In this document: piece after piece, positions 1-10,869 of the stretch | Position numbering within the stretch: the stretch's first letter is position 1 | How the letters are laid out: each line of letters starts with the position of its first letter | Origin: Tridacna crocea | Taxonomy: Eukaryota > Mollusca > Bivalvia > Cardiida > Cardiidae | DNA: 64,000 bases | NCBI GenBank assembly: GCA_943736015.1 | Contig: OX031062.1 | Location: 31,593,462-31,657,461, forward strand | Direction of reading: 5' to 3' | The notes under the pieces: generated by a model | Databases searched by the model: none | What the model saw: only the letters and a program-made list of their open reading frames with translations | What the model was told of the DNA's origin: nothing | Position numbers and translations under genes: made by a program

Positions 1-59
1 CATAAACAAAGTTAAGTATTTATTGCTTTTGAGCAAACAGATTTCTATTCTAAGAAATC

Positions 60-1540
60 TATTTGTACAAACTTAACCACCAGACAGAACATCTTCAGTG
101 TATTTTCACGCTAGCATACGTTCAGTGTAGACCCAAGATCAAACAGCATATTTTAGCTGTCTGATTTTGATCTACTGGCTTCAAGAGTTACTGTAGTTGA
201 AGGTCAACTGTCATTATGCTTTTCAAATGGCTCTTTCATCAAGGTTGAGTTAAAATTTATTAAGAGGGAAGCTTTTTTTTCTGGCAGCTGTCAGTAGCAT
301 AATAACTATCCTTGACTTTTTTCTAATCAAAATTATTTTTATTTGGCTTGTCATGTTTTTTGACTGCTGTAAAACATTTTCATTAATAATCGTTCAATTT
401 TGTGATAGCTTTTTATCCCATCGCAGAAGGATACATGTACAAAATACGGTTGTGAGAAGGAAAGTATCTGAAAATATGCAAACTTTGGTAACCAGATAGG
501 TGTGTAGCACTGGTAAACAATTCTATGTATTAATAAGTCTGGGCAACAGTTTAAAAAAAAAATGGGAGGAGGAAAAAATGATTTACTCTATAAACAGACA
601 TTTTTCCAGTTTCCCATAATGTTTTTACCCTTTCACAGACAATATCATTAATAGTCCTACATCATGTTGTCTGCTGTGTGTGATTATTCTTACAATATAG
701 TTTATAAGAGCTGTGCACACTGCACAAAAGGGCAAAAAAAAAAATCTGGAAAGCTTACATAGTAAAACGGGAAATGGGAAAAGTCGGTTCATACAGAGAA
801 ATGGCTTTCAAGACCAATCTGCCTGTGAAAACCTGTGTCCTATTTATTGATTATTGGTGTTATGGCTCACATTTCAAGAAGTCGGCTATCAAGTTCCTAA
901 TTTTGGGCTCACGGCTATTATGTAGTAGGCCTTTTGTTTCTCCGACCCATTACCACATGGATAATTTTTGGGTGTAGCAAGGAACATTAAGAATTTCATA
1001 AAAGAAAAAATATAGAAGACATATAAAATATTTGGTGTGTAGTTCAACAGCATGGAGAACATGGGTGTTGAGGTTACAAGTACTGGTTCTTACAAGCAAA
1101 TTATTGCTCTTTTTCCAACAATGTTTTTCAGTGCTGTGAAATAAGGGAGAGGGGGTAAAAATTTTGCACAGCCTGTTAAAACTAGATGACACAAATGAAA
1201 TAAATGCAGATCATTAAATTTTGATGGAGCTAAAGTCAAGTTTTGAACCCAATAAAAAAGTTTCCCATAAATTTTAGCAGGCAATGAATTTAAAATTGAT
1301 ACAAATGTGCTTGAGTTCTCTGATATGGTTGAAAACAAGTTAAGATGAATAGTTGCTGCTTACTAGGTTTTTCTGCTTTTCCCGCAGTAGGCCTAAATGC
1401 TTTCTCAGGATTGTAAAAGTCCTGATTGTTTAGTAGGGAATTTATGATGGCATATGGCAAATATTTTGAGCAGTTGGTGGTCATGTTTCTATACACATGT
1501 ATTTCACCAGATATATTTACTGTGATTTTTGGGTTGTTTG
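60..1540. other. Non-coding stretch with repeat relics
   Basis: I see no convincing gene here. Around 130-175 there is a worn TH-E hairpin (GATCAAACAGC / GCTGTCTGATTTTGATC). Around 596-645 and 1106-1145 there are fragments of the right half of TH-A (CCCATAATG..TTTACCCTTTCACAGAC and TTTTTCCAACAATG). The short reading frames have no recognisable domain and overlap on both strands. Confidence 0.5.
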
Positions 1541-1546
1541 GATTAA

Positions 1547-1775
1547 CACTTTACTGCACAATGCTGACTTTTGACCTTGGGAAAGGAGTTTAAAAACATT
1601 GTGGAAAAAGCAGAAAATGCTGGTCAAAGTAGAAAAGCCTAGAAACCAACTTTTTCTGCTTTTCTAGTAATGTTTTCTACGATTTTAAAGACAAATCCAA
1701 TAGTTTCTGTAAGAGTTACTTCTTGTCTGCAAAATGCTCACAATTTAGACCAGTATGAAATTTTGTTGTCTGCCA
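1547..1775 (-). mobile_element. TH-A element, diverged
   Basis: TTAA at 1543-1546 precedes CACTTTACTGCACAATGC, and the hairpin region has AACATTGTGG and AATGCTGG. The loop is enlarged by about 30 bp carrying its own TAGAAAAGC / GCTTTTCTA pairing. The right end near the TCTGCCAGAGG stretch is poorly preserved. Confidence 0.6.
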
Positions 1776-1934
1776 GAGGTTTTAGGAGGTGGTGAAATAT
1801 GGTGAAAAGTCAAATCATAAATTTAGTTTTGAGTTAGTTGATTCAAAATTAGTTCTGTAAATTGTGTTCTGTTAAGGTTATGTTTAATTTGAACGCTGTG
1901 ACAAGCTGTAAGATACAAATTTGTTTAATAGTGT

Positions 1935-2479
1935 CTCTATTTAGCTCTATGGAAGGACAAAACTTTAGACTGAGCCAAATTGAACTCTTTACCACACAAC
2001 ACTGACTTTTAACGACCCCTAGGAAGAGGCCTATTGAAAACATTATATGAAAATACGGAAATGCTGGTATCCAGCATTTTCTCCTTTTCATGCAGTGTTT
2101 TCTACCCAATAGAAGGGAAGTTTCATCATTTAAGTCACACTAAAATTGTCGTCTTCGAATTCGAATTTGGATAGGTCTAACATTCTGTTGTGTGGTAAAG
2201 AGTTAAACATTTGTTACTAAGATGAAAAACTGTTTCAAAAAGTGAAGTTGACTTTGGAACAGTTGTAAACACTGGGGAAAAGAGAAAATTGTGATTACCA
2301 GCAATTTCTCCTTCTTTTCTGCAATGTCAGACCAATGGTGACCAGCATTTTCTCTTCTTCCTACAAAGTCTTTTTACTCTTTGAAGGACAAATTTCATCA
2401 TTTTGTAATTCGTTTAATTCGTTGTCTGCATTTGCTTTCAATTTGGACAATACTAAAATTTTTATTGTCTGGTAAGGAG
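1935..2479 (+). mobile_element. TH-A element interrupted by another TH-A
   Basis: The left piece at 1935-1983 (GGACAAAACTTTAGACTGAG then CCAAATTGAA) stops at the next element. The same copy appears to resume at 2207 (ACATTTGTTACTAAGATG corresponds to GCATTTGCAGACGAC). Two successive hairpin remnants follow (2265-2330 and 2335-2375), and it ends at TTAA 2480-2483. The composite is old and diverged, so the internal assignment is tentative. Confidence 0.5.
1984..2202 (-). mobile_element. TH-A element nested at TTGA
   Basis: It begins CTCTTTACCACACAACAC after TTGA 1980-1983 and ends TGTGGTAAAGAG before TTAA 2203-2206. The hairpin is AAATGCTGGTATCCAGCATTT. It sits inside the AAATTGAAAGCA motif of an older TH-A copy, so the original target was probably TTGA or a mutated TTAA. 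Confidence 0.7.
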
Positions 2480-2483
2480 TTAA

Positions 2484-2704
2484 CCCATTACCACACAATC
2501 CCTACTTTTGATGCCCCTGAGAAAGAAACCTTTAGAAAACATGGTGGGAAAAGGAGAAAATGCTGGTAACCAGCATTTTCTCCTTTTCCCACAATGTTTT
2601 CTACCCTTCACAAAACAAATCTCAAATTTTCAGTCACTTTTATTTTGTCATCTGCAAATGCTTTCAATTTGGACAAGCCTTAAATATTGTCGTTTGGTAA
2701 TGAG
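2484..2704 (-). mobile_element. TH-A element, full length
   Basis: It shares TTAA 2480-2483 with the preceding copy and ends at TTAA 2705-2708. It starts CCCATTACCACACAATCC. The hairpin stem is intact (AAAATGCTGGTAACCAGC and complement) and the right arm keeps the GTCATCTGCAAATGCTTTC motif. One of the less diverged copies. Confidence 0.85.
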
Positions 2705-2708
2705 TTAA

Positions 2709-3700
2709 AGTTAGGACCCTATTTACCAACCCATCAAAGAGTTTTTGAATTCGGGGAGTAGAATTTTGATGGGGTGAGACAATGTATCATGCACATATTC
2801 ATGCTCTAGCATGTAACATGTTCATGCTTCATCATTTTTCCAAAATTACACTGTTTAGTAAAACTTCTGCAAAGTAAGATAAACCATAAAAGCAGAATAC
2901 ATGTAATTTCGACATGGGAGCCCTGGCGAAAGTATTTCATAATTCTCCATGGAAAAGTATTGATGCTTATCTCAGTGAACAGGATATTGTTAAACTAAAA
3001 GCACAGATCTGAGGATAAATTCACCACTCATTCAAATTGCTTTTCTGTCTTAGAATAAAGAAAAAATGATCTGTCTGATTGACTAGGATGAAATGGACTG
3101 AGAAAAGAGTATGGGGGGGGGATTCTTGAATACAGCCCTTGCTTCCTAACTTGTTCACCAGTATGAAAGATTTACTTATGATTTACATGTACTTTGATAT
3201 TAGTTATTTGCTACTCTTAACAAGGCTTTGACCCTGTGAGTGCCTATTTGATCCAACATTATTTAATTATTGCAATTCCATGGTTGTTTTTGTTAACAGT
3301 GTAGCAGGGAAAACCACAGTGAATATCAAAAGATCAGGGTACTGGTTTTGTGCAGCCTGATCTTGATCTACACTGGCTAGAAAGGCACAATGTTAGTGAA
3401 AGGGTTTCAATGGTTAATGGAGTTTGCTACTTGAAAATAGTAATTATTGAAAAAAAGATGTTTTATCAGCAAGAATTAGTCTGAATACCAGTTTGCACTG
3501 TATTTCATTGAAAGTACATTGTAAAATGTTCACACTATTTACAAAATCATTGAATCTGTGGTATTGATATTTTAGTTGAGAGATAGTATTGAATACCATT
3601 TAATACGCAGAAGTAAGATTGACGTCATTGTCTTTTTTTCAATAATCATATCAATTTTTACACTATACTGGATGCATAATGCATTTTATTTTAGGGACAA
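2709..3700. other. Non-coding stretch
   Basis: No gene is supported. A G-run lies at about 3113-3121. A worn TH-E-type hairpin lies at 3318-3385 (GATCAGG...CCTGATCTTGATCTACACTGG). The rest is AT-rich sequence without recognisable repeats. Confidence 0.5.
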
Positions 3701-3706
3701 AATTAA

Positions 3707-3928
3707 CCCTTTACCCAATAAGGCATTTCTAAGATATCTCAAATTGACCCTAAATAACAGCAAGGATGAAGCCATTTCTTACGTGTATAATGACACCTTT
3801 TGATAGCATAGAAAACATTGTGACAAAAGGTGAAATTGCTCGTCACGAGCAATTTCACCTTTTGCCACAGTGCTTTCAAAAGGCTCTCACAAGCAATGCG
3901 TAGAAATGAGTATCTATGGAGTAAAGGG
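3707..3928 (+). mobile_element. TH-B element, full length
   Basis: TTAA at 3703-3706 and 3929-3932. The ends are CCCTTTACCCAATAAGGC and TCTATGGAGTAAAGGG. The hairpin reads GACAAAAGGTGAAATTGCTC / GAGCAATTTCACCTTTTGCC. Its arms share nothing obvious with TH-A, but the GAAAACATTGTG outer stem and the termini match. Confidence 0.85.
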
Positions 3929-4087
3929 TTAATAGAAATGAACAAAAATACTGGAACTTAGAAATTGATTAAATGGACAGTATTTCCTTAGAAAATGTGC
4001 TGTTTTATTCTGACAAAGTATTTGTTTTACAATTTGTCAGGTACATGTATTTGATTAGTTTTTCATCATACATATGCCTAAAGATGA

Positions 4088-4290
4088 ACCCTTTACTGAT
4101 CAATCCTGTGTTTTTTAATGCTAGTGAGGAAGAAGACTGAAAGATATGGTAAAGGAGAAAATGCTGTTATATACCCACCATTTTTTCCATCTCCAATTCC
4201 CATGATCTTTTCTTACCTTTGTGTGGGAAAGGGTAATAATTTTCAAATCAGCAAGTCTGAAAATTTGTCATCTGTTAAAGCAAGTGGCTA
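4088..4290 (-). mobile_element. TH-A relic
   Basis: It begins CCCTTTACTGATCAATCC and has AAAGGAGAAAATGCTG, but the opposite hairpin arm is badly decayed. No clear TTAA is seen on the right; the body fades near 4285. Confidence 0.5.
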
Positions 4291-4849
4291 GCGTAGAAAG
4301 TAGATTCTCTGTTCCATTTGAACAAGACTGGACTTTTTTCTCTCCAATAATGCATAATTGATGAAAGTTGATTGTATTGGCAGGCAACCTTGGCTAGAAT
4401 CTTCAATAACAAGCACAACAGAGTTTGTTCGCATAGAAATATTCCCTGTTCACTGTAACTACCTTTTATTACTTAGTATTGATTAGTGATTAAACCGTCT
4501 TAATTAAGTCTTTTTAACTTGTTGGCCAAGCCACCCATTTAAGTTGAATTACAGAGCATTTTGTTTCATTAAAAAAAGAGTATTACATAATCTTTATTAT
4601 GGCAGGGTTTTTTTTTTTTCATACAATTTTAACAATACCTAGGATTTAGGTCAACATCAGCACTTTTCTATTGACCGCATAAATCATAGAGGAAGGATGT
4701 TTTAATATACTGATGAGGAAATTGCTGTGGCAAAAGCAGTGTTTGCTCCATTTTTCTCAGTGTTTCAAAAGTTGTACACTCAATGACTCAAAGCGCAGAG
4801 GTTCTGCATTGCACAGGGATCGTATAGTGGAGTTCAAAACCTAATGGCC

Positions 4850-4912
4850 CTGGGTTTTAGTGACCAGCATGTTCACCTTTTTTTCTACAATGTCTTCTAT
4901 CCATTCAAAGTG
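4850..4912 (-). mobile_element. TH-A right-half fragment cut by the next element
   Basis: The sequence GACCAGCATGTTCACC then ACAATGTCTTCTATCC matches the right hairpin arm of TH-A. It stops at TTAA 4913-4916, where an intact copy begins, as expected if the later element inserted into it. Confidence 0.5.
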
Positions 4913-4916
4913 TTAA

Positions 4917-5130
4917 CTTTTTACCAAACAAGCCCTAATTTTTTACAACTGGGCAGAAAAGGTTTTAAAAACCTTGTGGGAAAAGGAGAAAATGCTGGTA
5001 TCAGCATTTTCTCCTTTTCCCGCAAGGTTTTCTATCCTTTCAGAGACAAGTTTTAGAAATTTAAACATTTTTGTTGTCTGCAGGCACTTTCAGTATGGAC
5101 CAGTTTGACATTATTTCATTTGCTAAAGGA
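4917..5130 (-). mobile_element. TH-A/C-like element, full length
   Basis: TTAA at 4913-4916 and 5131-5134. The start CTTTTTACCAAACAAGCC resembles the TH-C right arm; the body has TTGTCTGCAGGCACTTTC. The hairpin is GTGGGAAAAGGAGAAAATGC with a short TGGTA loop. Confidence 0.75.
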
Positions 5131-5469
5131 TTAAAATGTAGAATATTGCATAGGTGAGTGAGATGAGAAATGTCAATTCTTAATATAAAAGCTGAAAATT
5201 AAATTCTTTTAGAGCATCCTATATTTCATTAGTCTTGTGCAATGCAAATTAATAGATAAAAATACAATGAAAAGAAGTCAATACAGAGTTTGGCAGCTTA
5301 ATTATTCTCCCAACAAAGTAGTAGTTGATCTGGGAATAAGACAGCAATGGTTCTCATACAGAATCTCAAAGCAAAGACACTGCAGAAAGAGTAGATCATA
5401 GATCAGGTTGTACGTTGGTTTAGTCTGTATTTGATCTACACTGGCTTCAAAGGCAAAGACCGGAAAGGT

Positions 5470-5605
5470 CATTTAACTCTTTCATACCAGTGGCAAGATC
5501 AAGATCAGACAGCACAGAGTGTGTGCTTTCAATGTGGATCTACACTGTAGGCTACGTGGTCCTAAACTAAACCATTTTCTGAAGTAAGTAGTCAAAGAGT
5601 TGACG
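5470..5605. mobile_element. TH-E relic
   Basis: CTCTTTCATACCAGTGGC leads into GATCAAGATCAGACAGC and GTGGATCTACACTGTAGGC, ending GTCAAAGAGTTGAC. The ends and centre fit TH-E but the stem is no longer well paired. Confidence 0.45.
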
Positions 5606-5699
5606 GCCAATTCCAGAATTACAGTTGGCAAATTGGATTGTAAATTTATTTTTATGTATATCTGCCAGACACTGTAACTTTGACAGACTGTCCTGTTAA

Positions 5700-5923
5700 C
5701 TCTTTACCAAAGGACAAAATTTTGGACTAATCCAAATTGAAAGCATTTGCAGACGACAAAATAAATGGAAATCAAAAATTGAAATTTGATTTGGGAAGGG
5801 TAGAAAACATTGTGGGAACTGGAGAAAATGCTGGTTACCAGCATTTTCTTCTTTTTCCACAATGTTACCAAAAGGCTTCTTCTGTTAGGGTCATTAAAAG
5901 TCGGGATTGTGTGGTAATGGGTT
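5700..5923 (+). mobile_element. TH-A element, full length
   Basis: TTAA at 5696-5699 and 5924-5927. It starts CTCTTTACCAAAGGACAA and carries AAAGCATTTGCAGACGAC. The hairpin stem is AGAAAATGCTGGTTACCAGC. It ends GATTGTGTGGTAATGGG. Confidence 0.85.
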
Positions 5924-5929
5924 TTAAAT

Positions 5930-6445
5930 ATTGGCAGACTAATTACATTAGCCATACTTTTAAGCGTTATGCATCAAATATGCCTACATTTTGACTTCTA
6001 AACTGTTTACTTTTAGGAGAAAGTCGGCCTTTAATAAGAATATAAACTTATAGAATTACGACATGTGATATCCCTTTAGCCCCTCTCTTTCTTTTTATGT
6101 CTCTGGAATTCTTCTTATTTTTATTTGTGTTTGATTTTTTGACAGACATTGAAAAATTAAACTATGTGAAAAAAAAAATGTACATAAATAATATATATAT
6201 TATTATGTTTTAAGTGTGCACTGCATGTTTATGTGTTAAGCATTTATACAAGACTGAACAAAGTTTGGTTATAAATGCCCTATATACTCTGTAAAACTGA
6301 ATTAAGATTAGATGCGTTGCTTTTATGTCACAAAACAAGTTTTTTACATCTTGGCATTACAGTATTTTTTTTGTCTATTCAAAACCCATTTATTGTAGAT
6401 CAGCTTAATCAATCCAGATTACAAGAACTAGGGACATATCATCAA
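5930..6445. other. Non-coding AT-rich stretch
   Basis: No gene or clear repeat is visible apart from a short TA-rich run at about 6188-6206. The small reading frames found here lack any recognisable feature. Confidence 0.5.
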
Positions 6446-6522
6446 TTTACTTCAAAAACCATGTAACTACAGTTTGTAGCAAGCTGTAGTTACAAGGTTT
6501 TTGAAGTAAACAGTTTACTGAT
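6446..6522. mobile_element. Short foldback element, family I
   Basis: An inverted repeat: TTTACTTCAAAAACCATG...GGTTTTTGAAGTAAAC, with CTGTAGTTAC paired in the inner part. Pairing extends outward as ATATCATCA / TGATGATAT. A second copy is at 58,703-58,758, so this is a dispersed family. Confidence 0.6.
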
Positions 6523-6899
6523 GATATGAAAGAAAAAGAAAATACATACATGTATCTTCTTCAAATGGTTTAGAAATTGCTGGGAATAAGCATGATTTTT
6601 TTTTTCTCTTAGTTATTAAATTGTCAGTTTCCTACAGTGTTTTCAAAATCCATTATCAATTCTGCAAGGAGTGAAGGATTCATTTAGTGACATAAAGGGC
6701 TAAAAAAAGAGTAGAGGTAGAGTCAGTAGTTCTTGAATTTTATTTGCCTTCAAAGAGAAACATTTTGACATGACATGATGTAATCTGTCAGCCAGTCAGA
6801 ATGATTATCTTTATATTTTTTTAGTGGAAAAAGAAAGATGAAAAGCACTAATTGTGGTATAAGATGACAATAATGACCTTGAAATGTTTGACTTTATTA

Positions 6900-7035
6900 A
6901 TTTTTAACACTTTCAGAAACGCAGGCTGAAACGTGGGTGTCTGCGGATGGTATGGATCAAGATCAGATTGCACAGAATGAGCAGTGTGATCTTTGATATA
7001 TACTATCTGCTGGTTTACTCAGCCTACAAGATAGA
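6900..7035. mobile_element. TH-E-like relic
   Basis: TTAACACTTTCAGAAACGC precedes GATCAAGATCAGATTGCACA and a worn partner GCAGTGTGATCTTTGATA. The remainder of the 6,530-7,200 interval shows no gene or other clear repeat. Confidence 0.4.
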
Positions 7036-7206
7036 AAACTTTGTATGAAACAGACTGTATTTTGATTTTCACCATTTTCACCCATCAAAGGAATTTGGAT
7101 TAATGTTTTAGCACTGAAAGAATTAGGATTTATATTCGTTTGACAAAACTTAATGTTCTTATACTGATGACCATTTTGGTAACCATTCTACTTAACACCA
7201 CACAAA

Positions 7207-7427
7207 TCTTTATCACACGACAAAATTTTAGACTGGTTCAAATTGAAAGTATTTGCAGACGACAAAATAAATGTTACTGAAAAATTTAAATTTGTTCTGG
7301 GAAGGGTAGAAAACACTGGGGGAAAAGGAGAAAATGCTGGTTACCAGCATTTTATCCTTTTCCTACAGTGTTTTCAAAAAGGCTTCTTTCTCAGGGAAGT
7401 CAAAAGTAGGGATTGTGTGGTAATGAG
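7207..7427 (+). mobile_element. TH-A element, near full length
   Basis: It starts CTTTATCACACGACAAAA (the left TTAA has been lost) and ends GTGTGGTAATGAG before TTAA 7428-7431. The hairpin pairs GGAGAAAATGCTGGTTACC with its complement apart from a TTATCC change. Confidence 0.8.
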
Positions 7428-7459
7428 TTAAGCCATGGGCAGACATTGCAAGCATACCA

Positions 7460-7545
7460 GATTTTGAGAGCATTATGGGAAAAGAGCATTACAAATTTTG
7501 CTCATTACAAGCAGTTGTCCCTTTTCCAGTGTTTGGAAAATTGTG
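7460..7545. mobile_element. TH hairpin relic
   Basis: GAGAGCATTATGGGAAAAG and CCCTTTTCCAGTGTTTGG are the outer stem, with GCATTACAAATTTTGC in the middle resembling the TH-C core. The flanking arms are not recognisable. Confidence 0.4.
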
Positions 7546-7696
7546 CTGAAACCTTACCGTTGAATCTTGATACTTTGTGTAATCTGATCACGTCTCAAAA
7601 TGAGTTTATTTGTATGATGTGTGTGGATTTTCAGGTAGCTGTTTATCTCATCATAAATGTTCTTCATTTTCTGAATTTTACCACTGGTTTAATTAA

Positions 7697-7917
7697 CCCA
7701 TTACCACACAATCCCTACTTTTGACGCCCCTGAGAAAGAAGCCTTTTGAAAACATTGTGGAAAAAGGAGAAAATGCTGGTAAACAGCATTTTCTCCTTTT
7801 CCCACAATGTTTTCTACTCTTCACAAAACAAATTTCAAATCTTCAGTCACTTTTATTTTGATGTCTGCAAATGCTTTCAATTTGGACCAGTCTAAAATTT
7901 TCTCGTGTGGTAAAGAG
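7697..7917 (-). mobile_element. TH-A element, full length
   Basis: TTAA at 7693-7696 and 7918-7921. Starts CCCATTACCACACAATCC and ends TCGTGTGGTAAAGAG. The hairpin has a TGGTAAACAGCA loop mismatch but is otherwise intact. Confidence 0.85.
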
Positions 7918-8023
7918 TTAAATTTGACAAGATACTCCTGCCATAAGTTGGTTCTTAGGGGGCAAGGTTGAGATTTTTTAGAAAAGAAATTAAATTCCTG
8001 TTTTTTTTTGTAGGAAATATTAA

Positions 8024-8233
8024 CCCTTTCCCAGGCAATTACAAATAACAAATCTGAGAAAGAAAGCTTTAGAAAACACTGTGGGAAAAGGAGAAAATTC
8101 TTGTGACCAGAATTTTCACCTTTTTCCATGTTTTCTGTTCTATGAAAGAAAAAAAGTTCATTTTTTTGGCTACATGTTATTTATTGTAAGGAAATGCGTT
8201 GAATTTGGAGAAGTCAATAGTTTTGTCATCTGG
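8024..8233 (-). mobile_element. TH-A element, diverged
   Basis: TTAA at 8020-8023 and 8234-8237, the latter shared with the next copy. The hairpin AGAAAATTCTTGTGACCAGA is partly mispaired. The right arm is heavily mutated but keeps TTTGTCATCTGG. Confidence 0.65.
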
Positions 8234-8237
8234 TTAA

Positions 8238-8443
8238 CTCTTTACCAAATGACCAAATTTTAGACTGGTCCAATCAAAAGCACCTGCAGATGGAAAATTA
8301 AACATTACTCATTGTTTCCAGTAGGGTAGAAACATTGTGGGAAAAGGAGAAAACGTAGGTTACCAGCATTTTCTCCTGTTCCACAGTGTTTCAAAAGGCT
8401 TCTATCTCAGGGTTGTAAAAAACAGGGATTGATTGGCAAAGGG
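8238..8443 (+). mobile_element. TH-A element, full length
   Basis: Shares TTAA 8234-8237 and ends at TTAA 8444-8447. Starts CTCTTTACCAAATGACC. The right arm reads GGTTGTAAAAAACAGGG, a subtype with CAGGGATTG instead of TAGGGATTG. Confidence 0.8.
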
Positions 8444-8495
8444 TTAAGAGTTAAAAGCTGATTTGTCTTTTCAAGGGTGCTTATTATTTGGACAA

Positions 8496-8716
8496 CTCTT
8501 TAGCGAACAACAAGAACTTGTCCTATTTTAAGGTCTTTGCAGACGTGATAACCAAATTAAGTGTCTATGAAAAAATTGAACTCAATCATGGAAGGATAGA
8601 AAACATTCAGGGAAAAGAAGAAAATGCTGGTTATCAGTATGTTCTCCAATATTCACAGTGCTTTCTGAAGTCTTTTTCTGAAAAGTTGTTTAAACTCAGG
8701 ACTGTTTGGTAGAGGG
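8496..8716 (+). mobile_element. TH-A element, diverged
   Basis: Starts CTCTTTAGCGAACAACAAG after ACAA and ends GTTTGGTAGAGGG before TTAA 8717-8720. The right hairpin arm is worn (ATGTTCTCCAATATTCACAG) while the left keeps GAAGAAAATGCTGG. Confidence 0.65.
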
Positions 8717-9087
8717 TTAATACCAGAAAAGGAGCAGAGATGAACTGCAACATTGCATTTCAAGATTTTTGTCAAAAAATCTCAATATAGCCCTTGCCAG
8801 CAAGTAGATTCATTCCATGCTAATACATGTATGCTGATCACAACTGTTGCTGTGTGTATCAAACATTGTAGACTAAGGTCAGCTCGCAGGTTTTTGCAGC
8901 TTGACTGTAGAAAATTAATGCTTCAATGGACCAAAAGTTTCCTTTTACACCACAAGGTACACCTTTTGACCTCATTAGAGTTGCACAATAAGTATGATAC
9001 TAATTGCAAAAAAACTAAGGCTAATTTAAATGGTGAACATTTGATTGAAAGATCTGTCAAAAATCTGTACAATTGAGTTGCTAGGAA

Positions 9088-9168
9088 AATAGGGATAAAC
9101 ATTGTGACAAATGCAGGAAGTGCTCATCGAGAGCAAGTTCTTCATTTGTCACAGTTTTCAAAGGTTAA
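9088..9168. mobile_element. TH-B-like hairpin relic
   Basis: GTGACAAATGCAGGAAGTGC and GAGCAAGTTCTTCATTTGTC still pair although both arms differ from the usual TH-B stem. The outer arms are gone. The interval 8,720-9,640 around it shows no gene that I can support. Confidence 0.5.
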
Positions 9169-9649
9169 TGGCTATGAATATTTAGGTCATCTACTTCAGT
9201 GTTTCACAGTACAAGTCATCTACATGATTAAAGTTAAGGTTTTAAGGAGATTTCATGTAATTATTAAAGCCAAGGTTGAAAAGGAGCTAAGTATTTCAAG
9301 CATTGATTCCTGATACTTCATTTAGGATTGTGTAAATTGAATATTGTAAGTGTATTTGACTTCACAGATATGAGTGAGTGTTTTGTTAAGTATTATGTTA
9401 GTGATAATGATGATGATGTTTTTATGATATATGAAGTATACTTGTATTGAGAGAAGATATTTTTAACAAAAAGTGTAAAATTTTAAATATTAAAATGACA
9501 CTCCAACTTTTGATTTGTTATTGTTCAAAATCTTTTAGTCACAATTTTTTACCCCTTGCATTAGAATGGACGGAAATAATTGCAAGTCTGGGTGATTGAA
9601 CAAACTGTTCAGTCATTAAAGACTTGGATTCACTGGTGCATACATGTGG

Positions 9650-10080
9650 CCCCATAAAAATAAGTTTTGAAAATGACTTGGGAAACGAAGAAAATGTTCA
9701 GCATTTTTTTCTTTTTCGGACAAGTTTTCTACCCTTTTAGAAATAAATCATCATGATTGTGTCAATCATCATGATTGTGTCAAGCTATCTTCTTTTGTTT
9801 TCAGTATAAAAGTGTTACATTTTTTCTTGATTGCCATTTCAGTTATGAGATCATCACCCTGCAGCAGATAGCTTTTGAAAACATTGTGGAGAAAAGAATC
9901 ATAGCTTTCTATTCACTGTTGTTTCTTGTCTCACAGAGTTTTGCATTCTATTTATTTGAGGCATTTCCCTTCCCTTCTACTTATTTACATGTACCTTGAT
10001 AATCTGTACCTGTATTTGGTGCATCATACCCTCCTGAAAACATTGTTAGAAAAGGAGAAAATACTGGTAAGCAGTATTGC
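9650..10080. mobile_element. Three TH hairpin relics
   Basis: Fragments at 9,666-9,735 (GGGAAACGAAGAAAATG), 9,873-9,940 (GCTTTTGAAAACATTGTGG) and 10,024-10,078 (GAAAACATTGTTAGAAAAGG) recall the TH-A stem. A 21-bp unit containing TCATCATGATTGTG is tandemly doubled at 9,751-9,792. Confidence 0.4.
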
Positions 10081-10760
10081 ACAGAATGCACATAATTATT
10101 ATATAAATGATAACCATGATACTTATTTTGGAAAAAAAACAATGTCAATTTTGCAATATTTTGGCTTTACTGGTGGCTGAAAATATGTTTTTCTTTATTT
10201 AGCACATGCATTACACCTTAAAGGTGGCCCTTCAGAGTTTGGGACAGAAATTTACAAAACTTGCAAAAAAATCATCCTTATACTCCCAAAGCCTTTTAAT
10301 TTTCATTCATTAAACCCCAGTAGTCGAAAACCATCTGACAGCACGAGAAGTTAGAGATTTACTACAGCCAAGGCTGACACCAACGGGAGACACATTCTAT
10401 TTTTAGATGATCAATTTGCCTATTTACATACAGGAATACACAGACGAAGTTTCAAACATAGCATCCGAAGAAGACATTATGGAAAATAATCATTACATGT
10501 TTGTTATGTAATGGAATTTAAACGTTATGAGTCACGTGCAAGTCACTTGGCATTCCCAAAATGCTTTATTGATTTTTGGCGCGAAATCTAAAAATAGCTT
10601 AAGAGGCTACGTAGCCTTTTAAGGGAACACCATCAAGAAATTTTTTTTTGTAATTTTATGAAACTTAATTATTGATAATTTGTATTATTTTTTCATATGA
10701 ATTTCAGTGATATACATATTTTTTAATTTGGTGAGATGTAAAAATTCTAAATACCCACCT
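10080..10760. other. Non-coding stretch
   Basis: No gene is supported. The segment is not made of the TH repeats seen elsewhere; it may be unique sequence or a repeat represented once in this window. Confidence 0.4.
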
Positions 10761-10869
10761 TTAACCCCTTACCATACTATCTAAAGTTTTAGAGAAGCCA
10801 TGAGAAAAACGATTTTGAAAATATTAAAAAAAGAGAAAAATGCTGGTAACCAGCATTCTCTTTTCTTCA

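Noticed and set aside
8753-9076. 107-codon plus-strand frame
   Set aside because: No recognisable domain, no splice context, composition typical of AT-rich non-coding DNA.
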